Source of the DNA: Spirosoma lacussanchae
GTDB lineage: Bacteria; Bacteroidota; Bacteroidia; Cytophagales; Spirosomataceae
Direction of reading: 5' to 3'
Length of the DNA stretch: 64,000 nt
Assembly: GCF_005870035.1 (NCBI RefSeq)
Contig: NZ_SWJG01000009.1
Location: 124,001 to 188,000 of the forward strand
In this document: positions 24,863 through 34,500 of the stretch, in pieces
How positions within the stretch are numbered: position 1 is the stretch's first letter
Layout: each line of letters opens with the position of its first letter
The notes under the pieces: generated by a model
Database searches by the model: none
The model's input: only the letters and a program-made list of their open reading frames with translations
What the model was told of the DNA's origin: nothing
Position numbers and translations under genes: made by a program

Positions 24863-25918
24863 TTACAGCCCCGACGCATCGCGACCTAGTTCATTGTTCT
24901 GCTCGGCGGCTTCGTTCGTGAGCTGGGTAATAAACGACTGCGACAGGGGCGTTTCGCTGTCGCGGCCGAAAGCTCGCTGCTCGCCAATGCCGCCGGGGCC
25001 GGGTAGCTGCCTGTTGACCAGGGCCATTGTTTCGCCAATAAAACTCGGGGCAATGCCCTCCAGCGCGGCTCCCAGCTTGGCCGGCAGGGTAATAATCCGT
25101 TCAACTTCTCCGTAGCGGCAGGCGTCGATAATTTCACGGGCGCAGTCGGTCGAGTCGATGGTTACGAACGGCAGCGAATCGCCAATCTTGAAGACGGTAT
25201 ATTCTTTTTCGTTCTGACCCTTGTAGATGGCGTTGCGCGGGCTGCCGGTCCGGATCAGGCCGGGGCAGATGGTCGTTACCTGAATGTTATCCTTAAGTAG
25301 CTCGGCCCGCAGCCCCTCCGAGTAACCAACCAGCGCAAACTTGCTGGTCGAGTAGGGGGCCAGATGGGGTACGGCCACTTTACCGCCAAACGACGCCACG
25401 TTGACAATACGCCCCCGGGTGTGCTCACTGGCCGGCCGGGCCATCATGTGCGGCAGAACGGCGTTGACCATATGAAAAGCGGCCCAGAAGTTGGTATCCA
25501 TGGCCTGCCGGAAATCGGTTTCGGTAGCGTGTTCATAAGGCGTCACAATAATCACGCCCGCGTTGTTGATCAGCACATCGACCGGACCGAGCGCCTGCCG
25601 GACGTTTTCAACGAATCGCTCGATCTGGGTTTTGTTGGTGATATCGCACACTTCGGTGTATACATCCACCTGATACTGGCTCAGCTCCGACTGGGCGCGG
25701 TCGAGCTCGTCCTGATCGCGGGCGCAGAGGGCCAGGTTAGCCCCTTCCAGCGCCAGCAGCCGGGCCATTTCGAGGCCGAGCCCGCGCGAACCGCCGGTAA
25801 TGATGATGGTTTTATCCCGAAAGTCGATCTTTCGTTTCTGCGCCAGATACGCTTTGGTAGCAGCCCAGGCTCCCAGGCCCGCCAGTGTCCAGCCGATGGT
25901 TTTTGTCAGAAGATTCAT
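24863..25918 (-). CDS. SDR family oxidoreductase
   Basis: A short N-terminal hydrophobic segment (about 5-22) precedes a classical short-chain dehydrogenase: cofactor loop TGGSRGLGLEM, NNAG, catalytic Ser region VASFGGKV and YSTSK. CARDQDEL after the second strand suggests NADP preference. A C-terminal extension of about 70 residues follows the fold. It may be membrane-attached. Substrate cannot be told from sequence. Confidence 0.9.
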   Translation of the reverse strand: MNLLTKTIGWTLAGLGAWAATKAYLAQKRKIDFRDKTIIITGGSRGLGLEMARLLALEGANLALCARDQDELDRAQSELSQYQVDVYTEVCDITNKTQIERFVENVRQALGPVDVLINNAGVIIVTPYEHATETDFRQAMDTNFWAAFHMVNAVLPHMMARPASEHTRGRIVNVASFGGKVAVPHLAPYSTSKFALVGYSEGLRAELLKDNIQVTTICPGLIRTGSPRNAIYKGQNEKEYTVFKIGDSLPFVTIDSTDCAREIIDACRYGEVERIITLPAKLGAALEGIAPSFIGETMALVNRQLPGPGGIGEQRAFGRDSETPLSQSFITQLTNEAAEQNNELGRDASGL

Positions 25919-26000
25919 AGGGATTCATATCGTTGATAGACACTAAACCCCCGGCTGAATAGAAGGTTGACGGAACCGATTGTATGGAAACCCGGCCAGG

Positions 26001-26993
26001 CTAGCGTCGCCCCAGAAACGCGCCGATTTCGGTGTTGATCCGGTCCGATTCGCAACCGGTAGCCAGGTGACCACAGTCGCCGGTCAGTTCAACCAGGGGA
26101 ACGTTGAGGGCGCGGGCCAGTTCGGTAGCCGTGCCGGGCGTGACCATGTGATCCTGCGTGGCCACGATGACCAGCAGCCGGGCTTTGATGAGCGCTTTCA
26201 GGTCGGCAGCGGTACGCCCCCGGTAAATATCCTGGCCAATCATGGCGCGCAGCTGCGACGCCCAGTCGTAGGGGTTTCGACCGCTGTAGCCTTCTTCTTT
26301 TTTGCGGGCAAAGTCGGGTTCGTCTTCGGCTTTGAGTGTGCGCAGGAAATGGCTGGGAGTAGTCAGGTTCAGTTCGTGCAGGTTACCGACAGTACGCATG
26401 GCTTCGGCCGAGAAATTGCCCCGTTCCAGGATGGTGAGCTGGGTGCCCCAGAAGAGCCGGTCGTAGCTGCTCTGCTTCGGTGTGCCGACAATAGGCACCA
26501 CATGATCGACAAAATCAGGGTAGGAGACCAGCCATTCGAACGACTGCATGCCACCCATCGAAATACCCAGTACGGCGTACAGATGCGGGAGTTTCAGCGT
26601 TTTGGTAACCAGCTCGTATTGCGATCGAACCATGTCGCGGATGCTGAAGGCCGGGAACTGGGGCCCCGGCTGCGCGCTGCTGTTGGATGGTGATGTCGAG
26701 ACACCATTGCCCAGCGCGTCGACCACAATGGTAAAGTATTTGGTGCTGTCGGCCGCATTGCCCGGACTGGCTATGAACGCTTTGGCTTCTGAGCTGCCAC
26801 CGAACCAGGTTGGTACCAGGATGGCGTTTGAGCGGGTGGCGTTCAGTTTGCCGAAGGTCCGGTAGCCAATGCGGCAGTTCTGAATAACCTGGCCATTGTC
26901 CAGAGTAAAGTTGCCGAGCTCGGCAAAACGCTGCTGACCGAAAACGGGTGTAACAAAAAGAATAGACAGGAGTAAAGTGACAGGGGTACGCAT
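26001..26993 (-). CDS. Exported MetX-like alpha/beta-hydrolase
   Basis: The mature part follows the homoserine acetyltransferase/alpha-beta hydrolase pattern: an early GNFTLDNGQVIQNCRIGYRT, the nucleophile elbow GISMGGMQSFEW, and a late Asp (ATQDHMVTP) and His (GDCGHLATGC). It differs from true MetX by a signal peptide (MRTPVTLLLSILFVTPVFGQ) and lack of a methionine-gene context. It is therefore more likely a periplasmic hydrolase or acyltransferase. I chose Met at 26993 because it starts the signal peptide cleanly; another Met lies at 27017. Confidence 0.82.
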   Translation of the reverse strand: MRTPVTLLLSILFVTPVFGQQRFAELGNFTLDNGQVIQNCRIGYRTFGKLNATRSNAILVPTWFGGSSEAKAFIASPGNAADSTKYFTIVVDALGNGVSTSPSNSSAQPGPQFPAFSIRDMVRSQYELVTKTLKLPHLYAVLGISMGGMQSFEWLVSYPDFVDHVVPIVGTPKQSSYDRLFWGTQLTILERGNFSAEAMRTVGNLHELNLTTPSHFLRTLKAEDEPDFARKKEEGYSGRNPYDWASQLRAMIGQDIYRGRTAADLKALIKARLLVIVATQDHMVTPGTATELARALNVPLVELTGDCGHLATGCESDRINTEIGAFLGRR

Positions 26994-27076
26994 ACAGCGG
27001 TAGGGGTTGATCAACAACTAGCAAAGGGTACCCGACCGGGTTCTTACTTGAACCGGTAGTGGGCAGTGTGGGTGAG

Positions 27077-27258
27077 GGTTGCTGACGCGGGTGGGTTGCT
27101 GACGCGAGTGAGACGCAAGGGCCGGGCCGCCGTCGCGCCGGGCCACCGGTGTGGTTGCGTCTCCTGATCCAATCCAAGCAGTTCGTCCGTTAGGAATATG
27201 GTTGCTGACGCGTAGGAGACGCAAGGGCCGGGCCGCCGTCGCGGTTGCGTCTCCTACG
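27077..27258. repeat. Palindromic repeat cluster (REP-like)
   Basis: The phrase GGTTGCTGACGCG occurs three times (about 27077, 27094 and 27200). Copies two and three continue with GAGACGCAAGGGCCGGGCCG and CCGTCGCG, then TTGCGTCTCC. Copy three folds into a perfect 14-bp stem (27211-27224 with 27245-27258) around a 20-base G+C-rich loop. Its right arm includes the stop codon of the small gene at 27254. This looks like a dispersed palindromic element that was duplicated locally. Confidence 0.7.
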
Positions 27259-27514
27259 TGGATATGACCAGGTTGATGGGGGGGCGCCAGGCGCCGTTGC
27301 GCCACTCGAACTCGAAGGATTCGGGGGCGATGCCCCACATGGACCATTTGCCGGCGTTGATGGTCTGGCTGGTGTTCTGCCGGTACTGACGGGCGGTGAT
27401 GGGGGCGGAGTGGGCTTTCTGCTGCTCTGTGCCGCGGGCGGGTAAGCTGGCCAGGGCTTTGGCGTAGTCTTCCTGTCTGACAATATATTCGGTGTGCGGA
27501 TCCTGGCGGGCCAT
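27254..27514 (-). CDS. Small protein of unknown function
   Basis: An 86-codon frame begins MARQDPHTEYIVRQEDYAKA and ends WRPPINLVIST. It is polar, has no signal peptide, and contains a Trp-rich end (GKWSMWGIAPESFEFEWRNG). The composition looks coding and no other frame here is better. The stop codon lies inside the palindromic repeat, so the native 3' end may have been replaced. I do not recognise it. Confidence 0.5.
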   Translation of the reverse strand: MARQDPHTEYIVRQEDYAKALASLPARGTEQQKAHSAPITARQYRQNTSQTINAGKWSMWGIAPESFEFEWRNGAWRPPINLVIST

Positions 27515-27583
27515 GCTATTGATTGTTTACAGCATAACAGCTGGGCGGGGTCGATGTTTTTGGAGGCAGCCCGTATCGCGCCA

Positions 27584-28246
27584 TTATTCGTCCAGCATGG
27601 CAGCCGCCAGGGTGCTCATAGTCTCCCACGAAAAAGGCAGCCAGTTGCCGCTCAGTTGGTCGAAGAGTTCGGTAGCCGACTCGCAGGCGTATAGCTTGTA
27701 ATCAAATTTCGGGTAATAACTCACCACGTAGCCGGGGTAATAGTAAACTTTCTGCTGTTGCTGCGCGTACCTGATCTTTTGCAGCATCAGGTATTTGCCC
27801 AGGCTGTAGCGCCGGTAGTCGGGGTGGTAGAAGTTCATAATGCCCGCTATGCTCCGGACGCCACCGTCAAAGATGCCGGCGGCAATCAGGCGGGTACCGT
27901 CCCGGACTTCTACCACGTAGCTGTCGAAGACGTTGTAGGCTGACCCGTCGAGCAGGCAGGCCTCTACCGACAGCGGAGCGTCGAACGAAATACTGTCCCG
28001 ATACTCGGCGTAGAGCGTCTCCAGCTCAGGGGTGAGCACAAACGGGCGGACATCGACCGAGAAACGCGCGTTAGTCTTCAGCAGCTGGCGCTGGCTTTTG
28101 CCGTAGGTGACCCGCGCCAGATCGAGCCGGAGCCAGTGAACGGGACAAAGCCGGTTGTCGAACAGGATGAACCGGCAGGTAAACACGTCCTGCTGCATGC
28201 GGAAATAACCTTCGCTCAGGTATAAGTCCAACTCTCTCCCTGTCAT
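27584..28246 (-). CDS. Arginyl/leucyl-tRNA-protein transferase-like protein
   Basis: The 220-residue product from Met 28246 resembles the Ate/Bpt family, which adds Arg or Leu to N-terminal acidic residues and marks proteins for degradation. Evidence is the opening GYFRMQQDVFTCRFILFDNR, the central AGIFDGGVRSIAGIMNFYHP and LGKYLMLQKIRYAQQQ, and YYYPGYVVSYYPKFDYK. The usual N-terminal Cys cluster is reduced. Whether Arg or Leu is used, and whether N-end rule recognition proteins exist here, is not visible. The upstream extension to 28381 lacks family character. Confidence 0.72.
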   Translation of the reverse strand: MTGRELDLYLSEGYFRMQQDVFTCRFILFDNRLCPVHWLRLDLARVTYGKSQRQLLKTNARFSVDVRPFVLTPELETLYAEYRDSISFDAPLSVEACLLDGSAYNVFDSYVVEVRDGTRLIAAGIFDGGVRSIAGIMNFYHPDYRRYSLGKYLMLQKIRYAQQQQKVYYYPGYVVSYYPKFDYKLYACESATELFDQLSGNWLPFSWETMSTLAAAMLDE

Positions 28247-28332
28247 GGTTTGGTGCCTGTCTGGGCTGTGGGTAGCGCCCGTTGGGCTAAAATTACTGGA
28301 TTTTCCGGTTGCCGCCCGTAAAAAAGCCCGAA

Positions 28333-28364
28333 CAAAAACCCCGCCGGCTCCGGAGCTGACGGGG
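28333..28364 (-). terminator. Intrinsic terminator after the Gfo/Idh/MocA gene
   Basis: Nearly palindromic arms (28339-28351 and 28352-28364, core GGCTCCGGAGCT) are followed on the minus strand by GTTTTTGTT and a second T-run. It lies about 55 bases after the stop at 28418. Confidence 0.78.
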
Positions 28365-28417
28365 GTACTAGAGTTGATCACTGGCCTTAAGTGGATAACA
28401 GGGTTAGTGGCCCCTGC

Positions 28418-29761
28418 CTACACCCGCACGACCCAGTCTTTGCTGTACTCGCGCGACCAGAGCTTCATCGCTTCTTTGTCGTTCAGGATATGCCCGTTCG
28501 TGGGGTCGCAGTGGAGCACCCGCCCCACGCGGTAGGCAATATTGCCCAACTGGGGAAGTAGGGTCGACTTGTGTCCTTCGGCAATAGGAGCCTGCAGGCT
28601 GGCGTCGCCCCGGATCGTCTGTACGAAATTCTGCAGGTGGAGGGCGTCGAGCTGCTCCAGGGGGCTTACAGTATTAGTCGCATCGTAGGGCGTGCTGTCG
28701 GTCACGGTCTGGACCAGTTTGTTTTTCTGGTCGTAGATGCTGTAACTGTTGGCACCCGGGTAGACCAGCGTTCCTTTCTCGCCGTAAAATACCACGCCCC
28801 GCCCACTGCCTTCGGAGTCGTAGCCGTTGCAGCTGCGCCCTTCCCAGGTCATGGCCGTGTTGTTCGGAAACGTAAACGTAATGGTTTGTGTATCGGGGGT
28901 TTCCCAGTCGTCGTTGAAAGCAAAGCGCCCGCCCGACGAAACGGCCTGGCTGGGGTAGTCGACACCCAGGCCCCAGCGCATGACGTCGAGCTCGTGGGTG
29001 CCGTTGTTGAGGGCCTCGCCCGTACCCCAGTGCCAGAGCCAGTGCCAGTTGTAATGGATCAGGTTATCGCGGTAAGGGCGGTGGGGCGCCGGTCCCTGCC
29101 AGAGGTCGTAATGCAGATGGGCCGGAACCGCTACTTCCTTGCCTTTACCGATGCTGGGGCGCCAGTTAGTATACCAGCCCCGCGCAAAATACACCCGGCC
29201 AATGACGCCTTCGTGCAGCTTTTTGACGGCATCCTGCACGTTGGAGAACGACCGGCGCTGGCTGCCCATCTGCACCAGCCGGTTGTACTTGCGGGCGGCT
29301 TCAACGGCCATTTCGCCTTCGTGCGGATTGTGGCTGCAGGGTTTTTCTACGTACACGTGTTTACCGGCCTGACAGCCCAGAATCGTTGCGGGCGCATGCC
29401 AGTGGTCGGGTGCGGCTACCACCAGGGCGTCGAAATCTTTCTGGTCGAGCAGCTTCCGGATGTCCGTAAATCCTTTCGGTTTCCGGCCGGTCTGGGTGTC
29501 GAGGCTGGCGCAGGTTTTGGTCAGTACCCGCTCGTCTACATCGCAGATATAGGCGACTTCCGTATTGGGGATGCGGGCAAAGTTTTTGGCCAGAAAGGCG
29601 CCCCGGCTGTTGGTTCCCATGATGGCTACAACCACTTTGTCATTGGGTTTGCCCCGGTAAAAACCGCCCGCCGACAGCGAAGGAGATACGATCAGGCTGG
29701 TACCGGCTACCGACGCAGTACGCAGAAAATGGCGACGGCTAAACTGTGCGCTCGTGGACAT
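28418..29761 (-). CDS. Tat-exported Gfo/Idh/MocA family oxidoreductase
   Basis: A twin-arginine signal (SRRHFLRTASVAGTSLIVSP) shows export of the folded, cofactor-loaded enzyme. The Rossmann part starts VVVAIMGTNSRGAFLAKNF, and the family motif EKP appears in KHVYVEKPCSHNP. Length (447) fits the secreted Bacteroidota group. Such enzymes oxidise or reduce sugars and related alcohols with tightly bound NAD(P). It follows susD by 108 bases on the same strand, so it probably acts on the imported or periplasmic substrate of that system. Confidence 0.9.
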   Translation of the reverse strand: MSTSAQFSRRHFLRTASVAGTSLIVSPSLSAGGFYRGKPNDKVVVAIMGTNSRGAFLAKNFARIPNTEVAYICDVDERVLTKTCASLDTQTGRKPKGFTDIRKLLDQKDFDALVVAAPDHWHAPATILGCQAGKHVYVEKPCSHNPHEGEMAVEAARKYNRLVQMGSQRRSFSNVQDAVKKLHEGVIGRVYFARGWYTNWRPSIGKGKEVAVPAHLHYDLWQGPAPHRPYRDNLIHYNWHWLWHWGTGEALNNGTHELDVMRWGLGVDYPSQAVSSGGRFAFNDDWETPDTQTITFTFPNNTAMTWEGRSCNGYDSEGSGRGVVFYGEKGTLVYPGANSYSIYDQKNKLVQTVTDSTPYDATNTVSPLEQLDALHLQNFVQTIRGDASLQAPIAEGHKSTLLPQLGNIAYRVGRVLHCDPTNGHILNDKEAMKLWSREYSKDWVVRV

Positions 29762-29869
29762 AGAGGTAAGAAGGAAAAAAGATGCAGGATAAGCGAGAAG
29801 GGAGCCGCAACCGCCTGTCTACTTCGGCTACGGCCGCCCTCTCGTGATCGACTGGGTGTGGATAGACGG

Positions 29870-31519
29870 TTAGTAGCCCTGGTTCTGGTCGACCTTAGCC
29901 GCCAGGTTGGCATCGATAAATTTCTGCGGAATCGGGAAAAACGCGTGGTAGTCCTGAATGGTGCTGCCACTGCGTGGGTTGTACCGGCGCACCCGTTCAA
30001 CGAGCTTGCCCATTCGGTTGAGGGTCAGCCGCCGGAGTTCTTCCAGCATCAGCTCCCGCGCCCGTTCGTCGAGGAGGTAGTCGAGCGTCACCTCACTGGC
30101 CGCTACGGGTTTGGCTTTGGCCCGGCTGCGTACCACGTTGATGTCGTCGGCGGCTTTCTGCAGGTCTCCCTTCATGAGGTAGGCTTCGGCCCGCAGCAGG
30201 TAGGTTTCGGCCAGGCGCATCAGGTAAAACTCCTTGAAGGTGCGGCCATACGTAGCGCCGGCCAGTGGCTCGCCCTCAATTTTGCGGATGTACGGGTAAT
30301 ACCAGTACATGGTGTCGAGATCCTTGGCGGTTTTGGGGTTAACGCGCTGGCCAAAGTATTTCGACGACTTGTCGTTATAGTAAAAATCGCGCCGGATGTT
30401 GAAGCGGGAGTTCCGGATGTCGTTGGGGTCGGTCCAGATCAGGTGATTGAAATACGACGTGGGGCGATACCAGCCCACGGGTCGGCCAAGGCTGTCGGCA
30501 ACGGTCATCGCCGTTTTTCCGTCGGGGTCTTTAATGGCAAAATAGCGGGGTCCCCAGGCGCGCAGGGTGCCGTTACCTCCGCCCGACTTGGGCAGGCCAC
30601 CCGGTGTCTGAAACTCGAACTGAAGCGCCCAGATGGTTTCTTTGTTGCCGGATGTGGTGCGGTTCTGGTTGTTGTCTTTGAACAAGTCGGAGAACACGTC
30701 GCCGGGCTGGGCGGTATACTTGCCAAACCGAGTGGTCATCAGCTGGTACTGCGCATCCTGAATAACGGCCGACGCACTCGCAATCGCTTTGTCGTACAGC
30801 TTCTGGTTGTTATACACTTCAGCCAGCAGGTGGTCGGCGGCTGCTTTGACTACGCGACCATCCTGGGTGGTCGATTTGGGAAGCCACTGCGACGCAAACT
30901 CCAGATCCTTAGCCACGAAGGCCAGTACCTCTTCCCGCGTGGCCCGCACGAAATCGAGCTTGGGGCTGCTGGCAACCTTGTCAACGATCGGCACCCCACC
31001 GTACAGGTTGGCCAGGATGTTATAGGCATAGGCGCGCAGGAACCGGGCTTCGCCCACAGCCGCGTTTTTTTCAGCCTCGTCTTTCCAGACCGCAGCAGGC
31101 TTCTCGGCGTATTCGATCAGCGTATTGGCCCGCGGAATTGCTTTTAGATAGGCCCATTCCCAGTGGTGGTTCACCTGCGAGGCAGAGGGTGTAACCCAGG
31201 TGCGGTAATCGACATAGGTGTTGATACCGGGGTCGCCGGTCATGCCTACGTCGGTGCCAACCTGAAAATCCCAGACGTTGGCACCGTACCCGTAATCGTC
31301 ATTTTCAAAATAAGCACTCCGCAGTACGGCGTGGATCGAGGCTATGTAGGTATCGAAGCCCGACTTGTTCACCAGCACCACATCGGGGTTCAGAAAGGCC
31401 AGGGGTACTTCGTCCAGCACCGAATCTTTACAGGCATTGCCGGAAATGACCAGCATCAGGCCGAGCAGCACGCGCTTCAGAACGGTATATCGACCGGGTA
31501 ATACAGTTGGTGTTTTCAT
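29870..31519 (-). CDS. susD-like: SusD/RagB family outer-membrane lipoprotein
   Basis: The 549-residue protein has a lipobox at the end of its leader (ISGNAC-K). Features of SusD are KDSVLDEVPLAFLNPDVV, helical TPR-like repeats, EARFLRAYAYNILANLYGGV with following PIV, and the C-terminal LLDERARELMLEELRR. It forms the lid of the SusC pore and binds substrate at the cell surface. It starts 25 bases after susC, so both belong to one transcript. The substrate class is not clear from sequence. Confidence 0.94.
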   Translation of the reverse strand: MKTPTVLPGRYTVLKRVLLGLMLVISGNACKDSVLDEVPLAFLNPDVVLVNKSGFDTYIASIHAVLRSAYFENDDYGYGANVWDFQVGTDVGMTGDPGINTYVDYRTWVTPSASQVNHHWEWAYLKAIPRANTLIEYAEKPAAVWKDEAEKNAAVGEARFLRAYAYNILANLYGGVPIVDKVASSPKLDFVRATREEVLAFVAKDLEFASQWLPKSTTQDGRVVKAAADHLLAEVYNNQKLYDKAIASASAVIQDAQYQLMTTRFGKYTAQPGDVFSDLFKDNNQNRTTSGNKETIWALQFEFQTPGGLPKSGGGNGTLRAWGPRYFAIKDPDGKTAMTVADSLGRPVGWYRPTSYFNHLIWTDPNDIRNSRFNIRRDFYYNDKSSKYFGQRVNPKTAKDLDTMYWYYPYIRKIEGEPLAGATYGRTFKEFYLMRLAETYLLRAEAYLMKGDLQKAADDINVVRSRAKAKPVAASEVTLDYLLDERARELMLEELRRLTLNRMGKLVERVRRYNPRSGSTIQDYHAFFPIPQKFIDANLAAKVDQNQGY

Positions 31520-31544
31520 GAGTAAAGCTTTTGAGGAGTGTCGA

Positions 31545-34500
31545 CTAAAAACTCAGGTTTATCCCCGCCGTGAAGGAACGGGCCGTTGGGTAGCCCGCCC
31601 AGTTGTAGCCACTTTCGGGGTCCTGACCAACGTAATTCGTGAACGTGTGCAGGTTTTTGCCGCTCACATAGGCCCGCAGCGAGTTGACCTTCAGCCGCGA
31701 CAGCAGCGGTTTCGGAAAGTCGTAGGCCAGGCTCACGTCCTGAATCCGGACAAAATCGCGGGAGGTATAATAGCCGTAGCCCAGCGGGTTGGTGTAAACC
31801 AGCGACGGTCGCGTGGTCGATTTGTTTTCGGCCGTCCACCAGCCGGCGTCGAGCATGTTGACCGGTCGGTTGGGGTAGTTATTGACCGGGTCGAGCAGGT
31901 AGAACGACTGCTGCCAGCCCTGCATGGCGTTCAGGAATACCGACAGTGACAGGTTGCCGTAGCGCAGCGTGTTGTTGACGCCCCAGCGGTATTTGGGCTC
32001 CCGCTGGCTGATGATGGTGCGGTCGCTGGCGTCGAGTTTCCCGTCCTGGTTGAGGTCCTTGAAGCGCAGGAACCCTGGCTTGTAGCCCGGTGGCAGTTCG
32101 TCGCCTACCTGGTATACGCCGTCAAAAACGTAGTCGTAATTGATGTTGATAGGTTGGCCGATAAACCAGCGGTTGCCCAGGTCGTCGTCTTCGCGGCCGT
32201 CGTTGTTGAGGTCGCTGCCGTACAGATGGGTGATGCGGTTGCGGTTGGTAGAAAAATTGAGGTTGGTGGACCACTCGAACGTACCGCTGCGCACATTGCT
32301 GGTATTGAGGGTAAACTCGAAGCCGGTATTCCGGGTGGCCCCCAGGTTGGTCAGCACCTGCGCAAACCCCGTCGGACTGGGTAGTGCCCGGTTCAGCAGC
32401 AGGTCGCGGGTGTTCATGTGGTAATATTCGAGGGTACCGCCAATCCGGCCTTTCAGCAGCTCAAAATCGACGGCGGCATTGCTGGAAACCGTTGTTTCCC
32501 ACCGCAGGTCCTGGTTGGCCATGGTAGCCGTATACACCGCGTTGACCGTAGCGCCACCGTCGCCGTATACGTACTGGGTCGTACCGGCCGTACTGAGCGA
32601 TCCGTATGGGGCAATAGCCTGATTACCAACCGATCCGACCGAGAGTCGTACCTTGAGCAGGTTGAACACCGGCAGTTTCTGCATAAATGGTTCATCCGAC
32701 GCGATCCAGGCCAGCGCAGCCGACGGAAACGTACCGTACTTGTGGCTGGCACCGAATACGGAGCTGCCATCGCGCCGGGCGGTCAGGGTCAGCAGGTAGC
32801 GGTTCCGGAAGCGGTAGTTGAGCCGGGCCATGGATGAGATCCCGTCTACCTGCTGGGCATTCGAGAAGGCTTGCTGTACCTGAGCCAGGTTCAGGTTGTT
32901 CCAGCTCAGCACATCGGTAAAGAAGTTGGAGCCGTTGGCATTGGTCGATTCCCAGTACCGCTGATTCCGGCCGTAGAGCAGCGTCAGGTCGAGGTCGTGA
33001 TCCGGCGCCAGCTGGCGGCTGTAGGTGACGATGTTTTCCAGCACCCAGTCGAAATCTTCGCGGTTGTACTTGGAGGCACTGCCGAGGTTATTCAGCCCGT
33101 TGCGCCGGTAGATGGGCGATGAGGTGTAGCGATGCTCCCAGCGGTAGTTCGGCGAATAGTTGACCCGGTAGGTCAGTCCTTTCACGAAAGGCACATCGAC
33201 CGTGGCGTAGAAATTAGCGAACAGGTTGTGTTTGATCTCCTGGTCTTTGTCGAGCATGGGATAGAAGATCGGGCTGCGCTGAATCTGGTCGTCAACGGGA
33301 TAGGGGACCGGGTCCGTTTTGGCTTCGTCGAAATAGAGCTTGCCGAACGGGCTCAGCGTATAGCCCTGCCCCGTATCCGACTCTTTACCCGACAGGTCGC
33401 GCCGGGCGTACTGCGAGGTGACACCTACCCGCAGCCAGTCGGTAATGTTGTTCTCCAGGTTGATCCGGAACGACGTGCGGTTGGCGTTGTCGTTGAAAAT
33501 TAGTCCTTTCTCGTATACCTGCGCTGTCGAGATGAAGTAAGACGTGCGGCCCGTACGGCCCGATACGCTGATGTCGTACGACTGAATCGACCCTTGCTGC
33601 GAAATCTCATCCCAGGGGTCGATCGTGACGCCGTTGCGGAAGTTTTCGGCTTCGGTATTCTGGAGGTAGCTGGCTACCTGGGCGGGGTCGGCCGTTTGGC
33701 CACTCTGCCGCCGGACGTCGAGGGTTTTCTCGATATAGCGTTCGGGACTGAGGAGTTTGATCCGGCGGCTCCAGTCCGACAGGCCCGCGTAGGCGTTGAA
33801 CCGGATGACCGGTTTTTCGGTCGTGCCTTTTTTGGATGTGATCAGAATAACCCCGTTTGCTGCGCGTGAGCCGTAGATGGCTGCCGATGATGCATCTTTC
33901 AGAATCTCCATCGTTTCGATGTCGTTCGGGTTGATGTCGGCCAGGTTCCCATTGTAGAAAACACCGTCCAGAATGATCAGCGGGTCGTTGTTGGCGGTAA
34001 TGGAACGGGTGCCGCGTACGAGAATACTGCCGCCCTGCCCCGGCCGGCCATTATCGGTGAACTGGACGCCCGCTACCCGGCCGCGCAGCGCCTGGGTCAC
34101 GTTGGTATTGGGCAGATTCTCCACCTGCTTCATATCGACCTTGGCCACTGAGCCCGTCACGTTCCGGCGCGACTGCGTACCGTAGCCAACGACCACCACT
34201 TCGTCGAGGGCGCGCGTGTCTGGCTTCAGCGTCACGTTAACCGCCGACTGATTGCCCACGGCTACTTCCTGCGATAAAAAACCGACGAACGAAAAAACCA
34301 GCACGGCCTCGGTGGCGTCGTCGGGAATAGACAGGCGGTAGTTGCCGGCTACGTCGGTGGTGGTGCCGCGCTGCGATCCTTTCAACACGACGCTTACGCC
34401 GGGCAATCCTTCGCCCTTTTCGTCGATAACGGCGCCGGTAAGGGTGCGTTCTGCCACTTGTTCCGGGTTGTCGGTCGGCTGGGGGGCTTTGAACCCAGTG

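Noticed and set aside
26001..26993. metX (homoserine O-acetyltransferase)
   Set aside because: The fold matches, but a signal peptide and lack of methionine genes make a true MetX unlikely.
27077..27258. CRISPR array
   Set aside because: Repeats are palindromic, irregularly spaced and of unequal length, with no cas genes near.
28571..31147. 858-codon open frame on the plus strand
   Set aside because: It is antisense to the oxidoreductase and SusD genes, which have clear motifs. High third-position G+C keeps the opposite frame open.
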